Origin: Candidatus Krumholzibacteriota bacterium
GTDB lineage: Bacteria > Krumholzibacteriota > Krumholzibacteriia > LZORAL124-64-63
Direction: 5' to 3'
NCBI GenBank assembly: GCA_022711765.1
Contig: JAKLEB010000002.1
Location: 610,368 to 674,367 of the forward strand
DNA: 64,000 bases
Part shown: positions 8,345 through 17,271 of the stretch, in pieces
Position numbering within the stretch: position 1 is the first letter of the stretch
Layout: every line of letters starts with the position of its first letter
Notes under the pieces: generated by a model
The model's input: only the letters and a program-made list of their open reading frames with translations
What the model was told of the DNA's origin: nothing
Databases searched by the model: none
Program-made: the position numbers and the translations under genes

Positions 8345-8985
8345 ACGTGCTGCTGACGGTCGCGGTTCTGGTGCCGGCGGTGGTGGTCCACGAGGTCGCT
8401 CACGGCTGGGCGGCCTGGCGACTCGGCGACCCGACGGCGCGCGAGCAGGGGCGCTTGACCCTCAACCCCATTCGCCACATCGATCCCCTGGGCAGCATCG
8501 TCGTGCCGCTCTTGCTGGCCATGGTCGGCGGATTCGTGTTCGGATGGGCGCGGCCGGTGCCGGTGGACGTGCGCCGGCTCCGCGACCCCCGGAACCACGG
8601 GCCGCTGGTCGCGCTCGCGGGACCGGCGAGCAACGCGCTGCAGGCGATCCTCTGGGCCGTGGGGCTGGGCCTGATCGTGCGCGCGATGCCGGCGCCGGAG
8701 CCGCCCTGGATGGTGCAGCTCGCGGTGCGGGGGCTGGTGATCAACGTGCTGCTGGGGATGTTCAACCTGCTGCCGATTCCGCCCCTGGACGGCAGCTGGC
8801 TCGCCGCGCGTTTCCTGCCAGCGTCCGCGCGGCCCGCGTGGGGCCATCTGCGACGCTTCGGTTTCCTGCCGCTCCTCGCCTTCCTCATCCTGGCGAACCG
8901 GACGCCGCTGGGCGCCTGGCTCGAGGCGGGCTTCGAACGTGTCTTGAGACCGTTCTTCGCACTGGCCCAGCGGATCGGCGGCTGA
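8341..8985 (+). CDS. Site-2 protease family (M50) membrane metalloprotease
   Basis: The 214-residue polytopic protein carries the M50 zinc motif H17-E18-x2-H21 in the first transmembrane segment and the second-site LLPIPPLDG with D150 in a later one. It lacks PDZ domains, as in the compact YwhC/FPN-like S2P group, so its substrate is unknown. The ATG at 8341 is chosen over an upstream in-frame start at 8275 because it creates an ATGA overlap with the GT9 gene and places the HExxH at the usual distance from the N-terminus. A 13-bp hairpin follows 14 bases after the stop. Confidence 0.9.
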   Translation: MNVLLTVAVLVPAVVVHEVAHGWAAWRLGDPTAREQGRLTLNPIRHIDPLGSIVVPLLLAMVGGFVFGWARPVPVDVRRLRDPRNHGPLVALAGPASNALQAILWAVGLGLIVRAMPAPEPPWMVQLAVRGLVINVLLGMFNLLPIPPLDGSWLAARFLPASARPAWGHLRRFGFLPLLAFLILANRTPLGAWLEAGFERVLRPFFALAQRIGG

Positions 8986-8998
8986 CGCGGACATGCTC

Positions 8999-9027
8999 GG
9001 GACCTGCCGCCGGCGGCGGCAGGTCCC
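8999..9027. terminator. 13-bp hairpin between convergent genes
   Basis: GGGACCTGCCGCC at 8999-9011 pairs perfectly with 9015-9027 over a three-base loop. It sits between the stop of the M50 protease (plus) and the stop of the lipoprotein (minus). There is no clear T-tract. Confidence 0.6.
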
Positions 9028-9069
9028 TCGAGCAGCGAAGCGATAGGGAACCAGGCCCTCTTGCCGCGA

Positions 9070-9510
9070 CTAGAACTGCTGTTGCGCGCGGTTGGCCGGC
9101 TCGGCCCCGGTGTACAGTTCCACCGAGATGGTGGCGCCAGCGCTCACGTTGCCGTGATGGTCGACGCAGTAGACGTAGTAGGTCACGTACCGGCCGCATC
9201 CGGACAGGTTCGCGTCCTCGTAGCTGGTCTCTTCCTGGGGCTCGGCCGTCAGATCGACCGGGGCCAGATCGTAGTTGCTGCGGGAGACCAGGTAGCCTTC
9301 CAGGTCGTGGTCGGTGACGTTCGCGTCCCACGTGACGGTGACGGTCTGGTCAGCGGGGACGTAGCTCACGGCCAGACCGCTGGGCAGCGCCGGCGGAGCG
9401 GTGTCCACGGGCGGGGCCGCGGGATTGTCGTCGTCGCTGCCGCAGCCGGCCGCGCCGAAACCGAGCGCCGCCAGGCCGACGAGGATGAGGATGAGCTTCT
9501 TGCTGGCCAT
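9070..9510 (-). CDS. Lipoprotein with a fibronectin type III-like domain
   Basis: The 146-residue product has a lipoprotein signal peptide ending in FGAAGC, with the acceptor C23 followed by an acidic, proline-rich linker. Residues about 40-135 form one Ig/FN3-like domain (TVTVTWDAN, GYLVSRS, YVTYYVYCVDHHGNVS). The ATG at 9510 has an ideal AAGGAGG site; longer in-frame starts upstream lack one. No function can be assigned beyond an anchored beta-sandwich protein on the periplasmic or outer-membrane face. The aspartates at positions 2-4 of the mature chain (GSDDD) would favour inner-membrane retention under E. coli rules, but those rules may not apply here. Confidence 0.85.
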   Translation of the reverse strand: MASKKLILILVGLAALGFGAAGCGSDDDNPAAPPVDTAPPALPSGLAVSYVPADQTVTVTWDANVTDHDLEGYLVSRSNYDLAPVDLTAEPQEETSYEDANLSGCGRYVTYYVYCVDHHGNVSAGATISVELYTGAEPANRAQQQF

Positions 9511-9964
9511 GGTCTGGTCCTCCTTTGATCGCTGGTTGCCCGATGGCTCGATTGCAAGGGAGCGGTCGGAGAAGCGACTCGGTTGCAGTGGCACGGTTGC
9601 TTTGAGCTGAACGCTCCTCCGGCCGACTCCGCCGGCCTGACTGCAAAGCGGGTGCCACGGTTTCAGGACGCCCGGTCGTGGCGTGTAATTCCTTGTTCTT
9701 CTTTGAGTTGCCGCGAACGCCGGATCGCCGGAGGCATCGGCGGGAATCGGCGACCCCGGTCGGGCACGTTGTGTCCTGCCACGGGCGCGGCGGCGCGACC
9801 TTGCAATGTGCCTGCGCCTTGTCGCGGCCGCCGGGCGCGGGCGCCGGCGGCACCGGCTCCAAGCCACAAAGCCCTTGACGCGTTTGTGGTTATGGGCCAC
9901 GATCAGGCCTCCGAGTCCGCGCCTGCAGGAACGGACCGAGACCTCAGCGAAGGACGGTAGCCGG
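9511..9964. other. 454-base intergenic region between divergent lipoprotein and HU genes
   Basis: No convincing reading frame is present. The left end carries the lipoprotein's ribosome site. The right end contains a candidate HU promoter. The middle is unremarkable but slightly less GC-rich than its surroundings around 9670-9710. No tRNA-like or strongly structured element was seen. Confidence 0.5.
9875..9903 (+). promoter_or_regulatory. Candidate sigma-70 promoter for the HU/IHF gene
   Basis: TTGACG at 9875-9880 and CACGAT at 9898-9903 are separated by 17 bases, 61 bases upstream of the HU start. The -35 box matches 5 of 6 consensus bases; the -10 box matches only 3 of 6, so confidence is limited. 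Confidence 0.4.
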
Positions 9965-10243
9965 ATGACGAAGGCCGATATCGTGGAGGACATCGCTCAA
10001 CGGACTGGGCTGACGAAGAAGGAAGTCGGCGAAACGGTGGATCTGTTTCTCAAGAAGATCGGCGACCTCCTGGTCGAGGGGCAGCACCTCGAGATCCGCG
10101 GCTTCGGCACCTTCAAGGTGAAGGAACGCAAGGAGCGGATGGCGCGGAACCCGCGCACCGGCGACGCCGTGCCCGTACCGTCGCGGCGCGTGCCGGTCTT
10201 CAAGGTCTCGAAGATGCTGAAGGACCGGGTGGCCACGGACTAG
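9965..10243 (+). CDS. HU/IHF family nucleoid protein
   Basis: The 92-residue protein is a complete bacterial histone-like DNA-bending protein: MTKADIVEDIA at the start, GFGTF at 46-50, and the DNA-intercalating arm RNPRTG at 61-66 with the conserved proline. The sequence is closer to IHF-like or HU-beta-like members; these cannot be told apart without a tree. The ATG at 9965 gives the standard N-terminus; an upstream in-frame start would add an implausible arginine-rich extension. It probably acts as a homodimer or with a second HU subunit encoded elsewhere. Confidence 0.95.
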   Translation: MTKADIVEDIAQRTGLTKKEVGETVDLFLKKIGDLLVEGQHLEIRGFGTFKVKERKERMARNPRTGDAVPVPSRRVPVFKVSKMLKDRVATD

Positions 10244-10371
10244 ATCGATCAGCCTCGATCAGCGCGCGGTCCGGAGGGAGGGGAAGCCGGACTCGGACGA
10301 CCAGACCGGCTGGACGGTCCGCGGGGGCGGTCACGCCGGCTTCTTCTTGCCCGCCGATTCAGCGGAGGCGC

Positions 10372-11403
10372 ATGGTTTTGATCGATTTGCGCAGCGATAC
10401 CGTGACCAAGCCGACCCGCGGCATGTACGAGGCCATGGTCGCCGCTCCGGTGGGCGACGACGTCCTCGGCGACGACCCGACGGTGCTGCGTCTGCAGGAC
10501 CACGTCGCGGGGTTGCTCGGCAAGGACGACGCGCTCTTCGTGCCGAGCGGCACGATGGCGAACCAGATCGCGGTCGGCGCCCAGACGCGACCGGGAGACC
10601 AGGTCATCCTGGAAGCCGATGCCCACATCTACCACTACGAATGCGCCGCGTGCGGCGCGCTCTGGGGCGTTCAGACCGCGCTGGTGCCCGGCCGCGGCGG
10701 CGCGCTCGCGTGGGACCAGGTGGCTGCCGCCCTGCCCCCGGACGACGTCCATTTCCCGGCACCGGCCCTGGTCTGCCTGGAGAACACGCACAATCGAGCC
10801 GGAGGCCGCATCCTGCCGCAGGACCTCGTCGCCGAGATCGGTCGCGAGGCGCACGCGCGCGGGTTGCGAGTGCATCTGGACGGCGCGCGGCTCTGGAACG
10901 CCCACGTCGCGACCGGCCGGCCCCTGCGCGAGCTCTGCGCGCCGGCCGACACGGTCTCCGTCTGCTTCAGCAAGGGGCTCGGGGCGCCGGTCGGATCCTG
11001 CCTCGCCGGTGACCGGGCCACGCTCGCGCTCGCGCGCCGCCTGCGCAAGCGCCTCGGCGGCGGGATGCGCCAGTCCGGTCTGCTGGCCGCCGCCTGTCTC
11101 TACGCCCTGGAGCACCACCTGGATCGCCTCGCCGAGGACCACGCCCACGCGCGCCGGATCGCCGCCGAGCTCGTCAATCCCCGCCTCGAGGTCGGGCACG
11201 CGGTCGAGACGAACATCGTCGTGATCGAGGTCGCCCCGCCCGCCACCGCAGCCGGCCTGATCGCCTGGCTCGCCGCCGCCGGGGTCCTGGCGCTGAGCGT
11301 CGGTCCGCAGCGCGTGCGGCTGATCCCCAACCTCGGGGTCGCCGCCAGGGACCTGGACACGGTCCTGGCCGCGCTCAACGGATTTGCGGGAGACGGCGCG
11401 TGA
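10372..11403 (+). CDS. ltaE: Low-specificity L-threonine aldolase
   Basis: This PLP-dependent fold-type I enzyme cleaves L-threonine or allo-threonine to glycine and acetaldehyde. The 343 residues match the family length. Diagnostic blocks include DLRSDTVTKP at 5-14, the PLP-phosphate site VPSGTMANQ near 57-65, HLDGARLWNA at 168-177 and the Schiff-base lysine K201 in CFSKGLGAPVGS. The ATG lies after GCGGAGGCGC. The terminal TGA overlaps the GTG start of trkA (GTGA), so the two are translationally coupled, although no metabolic link is obvious. Confidence 0.94.
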   Translation: MVLIDLRSDTVTKPTRGMYEAMVAAPVGDDVLGDDPTVLRLQDHVAGLLGKDDALFVPSGTMANQIAVGAQTRPGDQVILEADAHIYHYECAACGALWGVQTALVPGRGGALAWDQVAAALPPDDVHFPAPALVCLENTHNRAGGRILPQDLVAEIGREAHARGLRVHLDGARLWNAHVATGRPLRELCAPADTVSVCFSKGLGAPVGSCLAGDRATLALARRLRKRLGGGMRQSGLLAAACLYALEHHLDRLAEDHAHARRIAAELVNPRLEVGHAVETNIVVIEVAPPATAAGLIAWLAAAGVLALSVGPQRVRLIPNLGVAARDLDTVLAALNGFAGDGA

Positions 11404-12752
11404 AGATCGTGATCATCGGCGCCGGCGCGGTCGGGTACGACCTCGCGCGCAACCTGAGCGCTTCGGACCACGACGTGATCCTCGTCGAGCGCGACGCCGA
11501 GGTCCTCGCCGCGGTCCAGGAGTCGCTCGACTGCCGCTTCGAGCACGCCAGCGGCGTCAGCCCTGCCGTGCTCGAGCGCATCGGCATGAAGGACTGCGAC
11601 CTCTTCGCCGCCGTCACGGATCGCGACGAGATCAACATCATCGCGTGCCTCACGGCGGACCGGCGGGGCGCCCGCGTGAAGGTGGCGCGCGTCCGCGACG
11701 AGGACTATTACGTCAGCGGGCACATCGCCTTTCGCAGCATCGACCTCGCGATCAACCCCGACCACGAGGCGGCGCACAGCATTCGCGAGATCCTGTTCCG
11801 GTCCGGGGCCCGCGAGGCCTATCGCTTCCTGGGCGGCCGCGTGCGGGTGGTCGCCGCGACGGTGGAGTCCGACAGTTACGTCGCCGGGAAGAGCCTGCGG
11901 GACCTCAACCGCGAACTGGGCGATTCGATCGCGCTCGTGGCGGCGGTCGTGCGGGACGGCGAGACGCTGATCCCCCACGGCGCGACCGTCCTGCAGCCCG
12001 ACGATACGGTCTACTTCACGGGAACCCGCCGGCTGGTCGATCGCTCGCTCTACTACGTCCATACCCAGCAGGAGCCCCTGCAGAAGGTGATGATCGTCGG
12101 GGCGAACCCCATGGGGATCGAGCTCGCCCGCGACCTGGTCGCGGCCAAGGTCCGCGTCAAGGTGGTGGACGGAGATCCGGAACGCTGCCGGATCGCCAGC
12201 GAGCAACTCCACCATGCGCTGGTCCTGAACGTCGACCCGGTCGACACCGCTCCACTGATGGACGAGGGCATCGGCGAGATGGACGGATTCGTGGCCGTGG
12301 GCGTCGACGAGGAGGTGAACATCCTCAGCTGCCTGCTCGCGAGGCGGCAGGGAGCCACCCGCACGGTCTGCCTCGTGAACCGGAACGATTACGTCGAGCT
12401 GCTGCCTCAGCTGGGGATCGACGCAGCGGTCTCGCCGCGCCGCGCGACGTCGGCGTCGATCGCGCGCTTCGTCAAGCGTGGCGCGGTCGTCTCGTCCGCG
12501 CAGCTCGGCTTCAGCGGCGCCGAGGTCCAGCAGTACCACCTGCCCGCCGGGCATCCCGCCGTCGGGATCCCCCTGAAGAAGCTCGGATTCCCCGCCGACG
12601 CCGTGATCGGCGCGGTGATCCGGCCGGAGGGCGTGGAGACGCCGAGCGGGCAGACGGTCCTGCGGGCCGGCGACGACGTGCTGGTCTTCGCCCTGTCCTC
12701 GAGCCTGCCGGCGATCGAACGGTTCTTCTCGGCGGGGCCCAGGCCGTCGTGA
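11400..12752 (+). CDS. trkA: Trk potassium uptake regulatory subunit TrkA
   Basis: TrkA is the cytoplasmic NAD(H)-binding ring that gates TrkH. The 450-residue protein has two tandem RCK modules: the first Rossmann motif is GAGAVG at residues 7-12 and the second begins near residue 230 with VMIVGANPMG. Each is followed by a TrkA_C segment (about 140-220 and 370-450). The GTG start overlaps the ltaE stop, and its own stop overlaps the GTG of trkH, so subunit stoichiometry may be set by coupling. Confidence 0.95.
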   Translation: MKIVIIGAGAVGYDLARNLSASDHDVILVERDAEVLAAVQESLDCRFEHASGVSPAVLERIGMKDCDLFAAVTDRDEINIIACLTADRRGARVKVARVRDEDYYVSGHIAFRSIDLAINPDHEAAHSIREILFRSGAREAYRFLGGRVRVVAATVESDSYVAGKSLRDLNRELGDSIALVAAVVRDGETLIPHGATVLQPDDTVYFTGTRRLVDRSLYYVHTQQEPLQKVMIVGANPMGIELARDLVAAKVRVKVVDGDPERCRIASEQLHHALVLNVDPVDTAPLMDEGIGEMDGFVAVGVDEEVNILSCLLARRQGATRTVCLVNRNDYVELLPQLGIDAAVSPRRATSASIARFVKRGAVVSSAQLGFSGAEVQQYHLPAGHPAVGIPLKKLGFPADAVIGAVIRPEGVETPSGQTVLRAGDDVLVFALSSSLPAIERFFSAGPRPS

Positions 12753-14197
12753 ACCTGCGCAGCGTCATCCGGGTGCTCGGCTTCCTCCTGGGGGGGACGG
12801 CGGCGAGCCTGCTCCTGCCGGCCGCGGTCTCGGCGATCTACGGCGACGGCGACGCCTGGTCCTTCCTCGTGTCCGCCGCGATCGGGGGAGCCGTCGGCGC
12901 CGCGCTCCATTTCGCCGGCGCGCGCGCCAGCAACATCGGGGCCCGCGAGGGCTTCGCGGTCGTCGCCCTGGGGTGGTTCGCCGTCGGCCTGCTCGGCGGT
13001 CTGCCGCTCTGCCTTTCGGGGCAGATTCCCGGCTACACCGACGCGGTCTTCGAGGCCGTCAGCGGTTTCACCACGACGGGCGCCACGATCCTCACCGACA
13101 TCGAGAGCCGCAGCCACGGCGTGCTGTTCTGGCGCGCGCTGACCCATTGGCTCGGCGGGATGGGCATCGTGGTGCTGGCGCTGGCCATCCTGCCCTTGCT
13201 GGGGGTCGGCGGCATGCAGCTCTTCCGGGCCGAGGTCCCCGGGCCCGTCGCCGAGCGCCTGACGCCGCGGATCCGGCAGACCGCGAAGCTGCTCTGGGGC
13301 GTCTACGTCCTGCTGACCGCGGCCGAGACCGCCGCCCTCATGATCGCCGGTCTTTCGTTCTTCGACGCCGTGTGCCACTCGTTCGCGACGCTGGCGACGG
13401 GCGGGTACTCCACGCGCAACGCGAGCGTCGGCGCCTATGCGAATCCCGCCGTCGAGTGGATCATCATCGTCTTCTCGCTCGGGGCGGGCTTGAACTTCGC
13501 GCTGCACTATCTGGCCCTGCACGGGCGGTTTCGCGCGTACGTGCGCGACGACGAGTTCCGCTTCTTCCTGTACCTGATCGCGGTTGCGACGGCGGTCCTG
13601 GCCGTGGCCCTGCTCGCGATCGAGTACTATCCAGACCTGCACGCCACGATCCGGCACGCCGCGTTCCAGGTCGTGACCATCATCACGACGACCGGGTTCA
13701 GCACCGCCGATTACCTGCTCTGGCCGCCGGTCGCGCACGTGATCCTGCTGTTGCTCATGGTCGTGGGCGGCTGCACCGGCTCCACCAGCGGCGGCATCAA
13801 GGTGGTGCGGCTCCTGGTCCTCCTCAAGGTCGGCAAATCCGAGCTGAGGAAGCTCCTGCATCCGCGCGCGGTGACCACCCTGTGGTTCAACGACCGCGCC
13901 GTGTCGCCGCAGCTCGCCATGAACGTGCTCGGCTTCGTGTTGCTCTACGGCCTGGTCTTCGTCTTCGGCGTGGTGGCCCTCACGCTCGGCGGTCGCGACC
14001 TCCTCACGGCGACCGGCGCGACGGCGGCGACCCTGGGCAATGTCGGCCCCGGTCTGGGCGACGTGGGGCCGGCGTACAACTACGGGTTCCTGCTCGCCTG
14101 GGAGAAGTGGCTCCTCATCGTCTTCATGCTGGTCGGTCGCCTCGAGATCTTCACGGTCCTGGTGCTGTTCTTCCCGGAAGCCTGGCGGCGCTCCTAG
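12749..14197 (+). CDS. trkH: Trk potassium transporter membrane subunit TrkH
   Basis: The 482-residue polytopic protein has the TrkH/KtrB four-fold MPM architecture. Filter-type loops are visible as SGFTTTGATI, LATGGYST, TTTGFSTADY and the GNVGPGLG region near the C-terminus. Partnering with TrkA gives ion-gradient-driven K+ uptake across the inner membrane. The GTG at 12749 overlaps the trkA stop; the much longer open frame upstream reads antisense-like Arg-rich sequence through trkA and is not used. A GC-only repeat tract follows the stop. Confidence 0.95.
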   Translation: MNLRSVIRVLGFLLGGTAASLLLPAAVSAIYGDGDAWSFLVSAAIGGAVGAALHFAGARASNIGAREGFAVVALGWFAVGLLGGLPLCLSGQIPGYTDAVFEAVSGFTTTGATILTDIESRSHGVLFWRALTHWLGGMGIVVLALAILPLLGVGGMQLFRAEVPGPVAERLTPRIRQTAKLLWGVYVLLTAAETAALMIAGLSFFDAVCHSFATLATGGYSTRNASVGAYANPAVEWIIIVFSLGAGLNFALHYLALHGRFRAYVRDDEFRFFLYLIAVATAVLAVALLAIEYYPDLHATIRHAAFQVVTIITTTGFSTADYLLWPPVAHVILLLLMVVGGCTGSTSGGIKVVRLLVLLKVGKSELRKLLHPRAVTTLWFNDRAVSPQLAMNVLGFVLLYGLVFVFGVVALTLGGRDLLTATGATAATLGNVGPGLGDVGPAYNYGFLLAWEKWLLIVFMLVGRLEIFTVLVLFFPEAWRRS

Positions 14198-14249
14198 CGC
14201 GGCGCGGCGCGGCGCGGACCGGCGCCGGCGCCGGGGCCGGGGCCGGGGA
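14198..14249. repeat. GC-only short tandem repeats after trkH
   Basis: About four copies of a GGCGC pentamer (14198-14217) are followed by GGCGCC and GGGGCC-type hexamer repeats up to about 14249. The tract is prone to slippage and could form stable structure at the 3' end of the trkH transcript. It contains no coding evidence. Confidence 0.7.
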
Positions 14250-14330
14250 GAATGGTCGGGACTTTTCGCCGGCAGGAACGTATCTTTCGGTGAGATTTCG
14301 CCGCCAATACTCCAAGGTGAGGTCACTGTG

Positions 14331-15146
14331 ATGCGGGAGGGTTCCAGGGAACCTCCGGTGTGGGCGATCGCTCCCGGCGAGGTCGCCGATCGGGGCGCGG
14401 CCTTCGTCGCCGAGACCGTCGCCCGCGCCGGCGCCGGCGGGGTCGTGGTCGGTCTGTCCGGCGGCATCGATTCGGCCGTGAGCGCTGCGATCGCCGTGCG
14501 CGCGCTCGGACCGCGGCAGGTGCGCGCGATCTGCCTGCCCTACCGGACGAGCAACCCCGCCAGTCTGGCGGACGCCCTGGCCGTGGCCGACGTCCTCGGG
14601 ATCGCGACCGAGACCGTCTCGATCACCCCGTTCGTCGACGCCTTCGACGCGCTGCGGCCGGGTGCCGATCCGATCCGGCGCGGCAACGTGATGGCCCGTT
14701 CTCGCATGATCGTGCTCTTCGACATCTCGCGAGCCGAGGGTTCCCTCGTGCTCGGCACCGGCAATCGGACCGAGTGGTTGCTCGGCTACACGACGCTGCA
14801 CGGCGACGCGGCCTGCGGGCTCAATCCGATCGGGCAACTCTACAAGACGGAAATCCGTCTGCTGGGCGACCACCTGGATCTGCCGCGCCAGGTGCTCGAC
14901 AAGGCGCCGAGCGCGGATCTCTGGAACGGTCAGGCAGACGAGGACGAGCTCGGCTTCACGTACGCCGACGCCGATCGACTGCTGCACCATCTGGTGGACG
15001 AGGGTCTGCGGCCGCGCCAGCTGGCGTCGCTCGGCTTCGCGCCGGCGCTCGTCGACAAGGTCGCCGGGCGGCTGCGAGCGCAGGCGTTCAAGCGCAGGCT
15101 GCCGCCGACGTGCGATTTCGGCCGGCCGGTTCCGGACTCGGGATGA
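14331..15146 (+). CDS. nadE: NAD+ synthetase (ammonia- or glutamine-hydrolysing core domain)
   Basis: NadE makes NAD+ from deamido-NAD+, ATP and ammonia. The 271-residue product is the single-domain form without the nitrilase-like glutaminase, so free ammonia is the likely nitrogen donor. The N-type pyrophosphatase loop SGGIDSA is at 43-49. Other blocks are GTGNRTE and YKTEIRLLG, with KAPSADLW for substrate binding. ATG 14331 is eight bases after AAGGTGAGG; a GTG one codon upstream is an equal alternative. The stop overlaps the rsmI start (ATGA). Confidence 0.93.
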   Translation: MREGSREPPVWAIAPGEVADRGAAFVAETVARAGAGGVVVGLSGGIDSAVSAAIAVRALGPRQVRAICLPYRTSNPASLADALAVADVLGIATETVSITPFVDAFDALRPGADPIRRGNVMARSRMIVLFDISRAEGSLVLGTGNRTEWLLGYTTLHGDAACGLNPIGQLYKTEIRLLGDHLDLPRQVLDKAPSADLWNGQADEDELGFTYADADRLLHHLVDEGLRPRQLASLGFAPALVDKVAGRLRAQAFKRRLPPTCDFGRPVPDSG

Positions 15147-15880
15147 GCGAGCGCGTCGTGACCGTTCCGGACGTGGATCTGCCCGCCGGCAGTTGCTGGC
15201 TGGTGGCCACTCCGATCGGCAACCTGGGCGACATCACGCTGCGCGCGCTGGCGATCCTGGCCGCCTGCGACGTGGTCTACGCCGAGGACACGCGGCAGAC
15301 CCGGCGCCTCTTGACGCACTTCGGGCTCGCGAAGCCGCTGGAGGCGTACCACGACCACAACAAGGCGCGGACGGTGCCGCGGATCATCGAGCGGCTGCGC
15401 GCCGGCCAGCGGGTCGCCGTGGTCTCGGACGCCGGCACGCCGTGCGTGTCGGACCCCGGCTTCGTCCTCGTGCGGGCGTTGCGGGAAGCGGGCTTGCCGT
15501 GGAGCGTCGCGCCGGGAGCCTCGAGCCCGCTGGCGGCCCTGGTGCTGGCCGGATTCGAACCGGACCGCTTCGTTTTCGCCGGTTACCCGCCGCGCAAACC
15601 GGGGGCGCGGACGCGCTGGCTTGGCGAGTTGCTGGAACTCGAGTGCACGGTGATCCTGTTGGAGAGCGTGCACCGGATCCGTTCGACCCTGGAGGCCCTG
15701 GCCGAACTCGCGCCCGCGCGCGAGCTAGCGGTCTGCCGGGAGATCACCAAGGTGCACGAGGAGACGCTGCGCGGCTCCGCGGCGGCGCTCCTGGATCGGC
15801 TGACGGGCCAGCGCCTGCGCGGTGAACTCGTTCTGCTCCTGCGGGGTCGTCGTGAGGTCCCGCCCGAGCCGGGAGACTAG
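15143..15880 (+). CDS. rsmI: 16S rRNA (cytidine-1402-2'-O)-methyltransferase RsmI
   Basis: RsmI methylates the ribose of C1402 in the ribosomal decoding centre using SAM. The 245 residues show the tetrapyrrole-methylase fold with TPIGNLGD at 23-30, AEDTRQTRRLL from 47, SDAGTPCVSDPG and the PRKPGAR block. It is shorter than the E. coli protein (286 residues), because the C-terminal extension is trimmed. The ATG overlaps the nadE stop. Confidence 0.95.
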   Translation: MSERVVTVPDVDLPAGSCWLVATPIGNLGDITLRALAILAACDVVYAEDTRQTRRLLTHFGLAKPLEAYHDHNKARTVPRIIERLRAGQRVAVVSDAGTPCVSDPGFVLVRALREAGLPWSVAPGASSPLAALVLAGFEPDRFVFAGYPPRKPGARTRWLGELLELECTVILLESVHRIRSTLEALAELAPARELAVCREITKVHEETLRGSAAALLDRLTGQRLRGELVLLLRGRREVPPEPGD

Positions 15881-15883
15881 AAG

Positions 15884-16549
15884 ATGGCACGGACGAGCTG
15901 GAAGGAGACGGCGCGCGCCTGGCTCCACCCCGTGGTCCGGGCATTCGATCGGCTGGGGTTCAGTCCGCTCGCGGTGACCTTGACGGGCCTGGGCATCAGC
16001 CTGCTGGGCGCCTGGCTCGTCGCGGGGGGGCGGCTGCTCTGGGGCACGGCCGTCTTCCTCGCGGGTTCGGGGTTCGACATGTTCGACGGCGGCCTCGCAC
16101 GCTGGCAGGGAACGGCGTCGCGGCGCGGCGCGTTCCTCGACTCGGTGTTCGACCGATTCGGCGAGGCGGTCTACCTGACCGGCCTGGCCGTCTGGTTCAT
16201 GAGCGAGCAACCTGCGAACTGGAGGCCGGCGGTCGTCCTGGTCCTGGTGACGATGTTCGGCTCGCTCGCGACCAGCTACGTGCGGGCGCGCGCCGAGGGC
16301 GTGGGCGAGACCTGCCAGGTCGGAGTGCTGCAGCGGACCGAGCGCGTGCTCCTGCTCGGACTGGGCGGTTTGCTCGGTGGCGGCGTGCTGGTGGTCGTCC
16401 TGGCGATCCTCGCGGTCCTCACGCTGCTGACCACGCTGCAGCGGATCGTCCACGTCGCCGCCAAGCTGCCGGGGCCGGACCCGGCGGCGCGGCGCGCTCA
16501 TGCGGCCGCGCGCGGCGGCGGGGGCCTCGAACCAAAGGAACGTCCGTGA
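15884..16549 (+). CDS. CDP-alcohol phosphatidyltransferase family enzyme
   Basis: This integral membrane enzyme joins a CDP-linked lipid to an alcohol such as inositol phosphate or glycerol phosphate. The complete signature D-G-x2-A-R-x8-G-x3-D-x3-D is seen as D68, G69, A72, R73, G82, D86 and D90, with the extra D65 ahead of it. Several hydrophobic helices follow. The length (221 residues) and helix order suit the archaetidyl/phosphatidylinositol-phosphate synthase group rather than PgsA, but the alcohol cannot be read from the sequence. It begins four bases after rsmI and its stop overlaps the GTG of tmk. Confidence 0.9.
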   Translation: MARTSWKETARAWLHPVVRAFDRLGFSPLAVTLTGLGISLLGAWLVAGGRLLWGTAVFLAGSGFDMFDGGLARWQGTASRRGAFLDSVFDRFGEAVYLTGLAVWFMSEQPANWRPAVVLVLVTMFGSLATSYVRARAEGVGETCQVGVLQRTERVLLLGLGGLLGGGVLVVVLAILAVLTLLTTLQRIVHVAAKLPGPDPAARRAHAAARGGGGLEPKERP

Positions 16550-17211
16550 CCGCCAACCCGCGCAGCGACAAGCCCCGCCGGGGCCTCTTGATCACCTTCG
16601 AGGGACCGGAGGGCAGCGGCAAGTCCACGCTCATCGAGGGCCTGGTCTCGGAGCTGGCGACCCGCGGCTGCGAGGCCCTCGTGGTGCGCGAGCCTGGCGG
16701 CACGAGCATCGGCGAGCGGTTGCGCGCGGTCCTGCTGGATCACTCGTCGCGGGAAATGTGCGCGGAGACCGAGCTGCTGCTCATGGAGGCGAGCCGGGCC
16801 CAGCTCGTGCGCGAGAAGATCGTGCCGGCTCTCGAAGCGGGCATCGTCGTGCTCTGCGATCGCTTCGCCGATGCCTCGATCGCCTACCAGGGATTCGGGC
16901 GGGGGCTCGGCGACAAGCTGGTCGAACGATTCAACGAGTTCGCGACCGGAGGCCTCGAGCCGGACCTGACGTTCCTCTGTCTGCTGCCGCCTGCCGAAGG
17001 GCGCGCGCGGCTCAAGCAGCGGAAGACGGATCGGCTCGACCGCGAGGACCCCGAGTTCCACGAACGCGTCTACGAGGGCTACCTGGCGCTGGCGTCGACG
17101 GGGCTGCCGCGGTTCGTCGTGCTCGATGCGACCCGCTCGCCGGAAGCCCTCCGCGAGGACGCGCTCGGGCAGCTCGCGAAACTGGAACACGGTTTGCTCA
17201 AGTTTCTCTGA
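16546..17211 (+). CDS. tmk: Thymidylate kinase
   Basis: Tmk phosphorylates dTMP to dTDP. The 221-residue protein has P-loop GPEGSGKST at 20-28, the DR-F/Y motif in LCDRFADASIAYQGFGR (seen in two parts, CDRFADAS and AYQGFGR), the REPGGTSIGE substrate block and a C-terminal lid region (KTDRLDRED). The GTG start overlaps the preceding stop (GTGA). The neighbouring order rsmI, lipid synthase, tmk, protease looks like a housekeeping operon. Confidence 0.96.
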   Translation: MTANPRSDKPRRGLLITFEGPEGSGKSTLIEGLVSELATRGCEALVVREPGGTSIGERLRAVLLDHSSREMCAETELLLMEASRAQLVREKIVPALEAGIVVLCDRFADASIAYQGFGRGLGDKLVERFNEFATGGLEPDLTFLCLLPPAEGRARLKQRKTDRLDREDPEFHERVYEGYLALASTGLPRFVVLDATRSPEALREDALGQLAKLEHGLLKFL

Positions 17212-17271
17212 ACGCCCGCGACGGTTCGTCGGGATCCCCGTCGAGGCGTTCGGCAACCAAGGACGGCAGGC

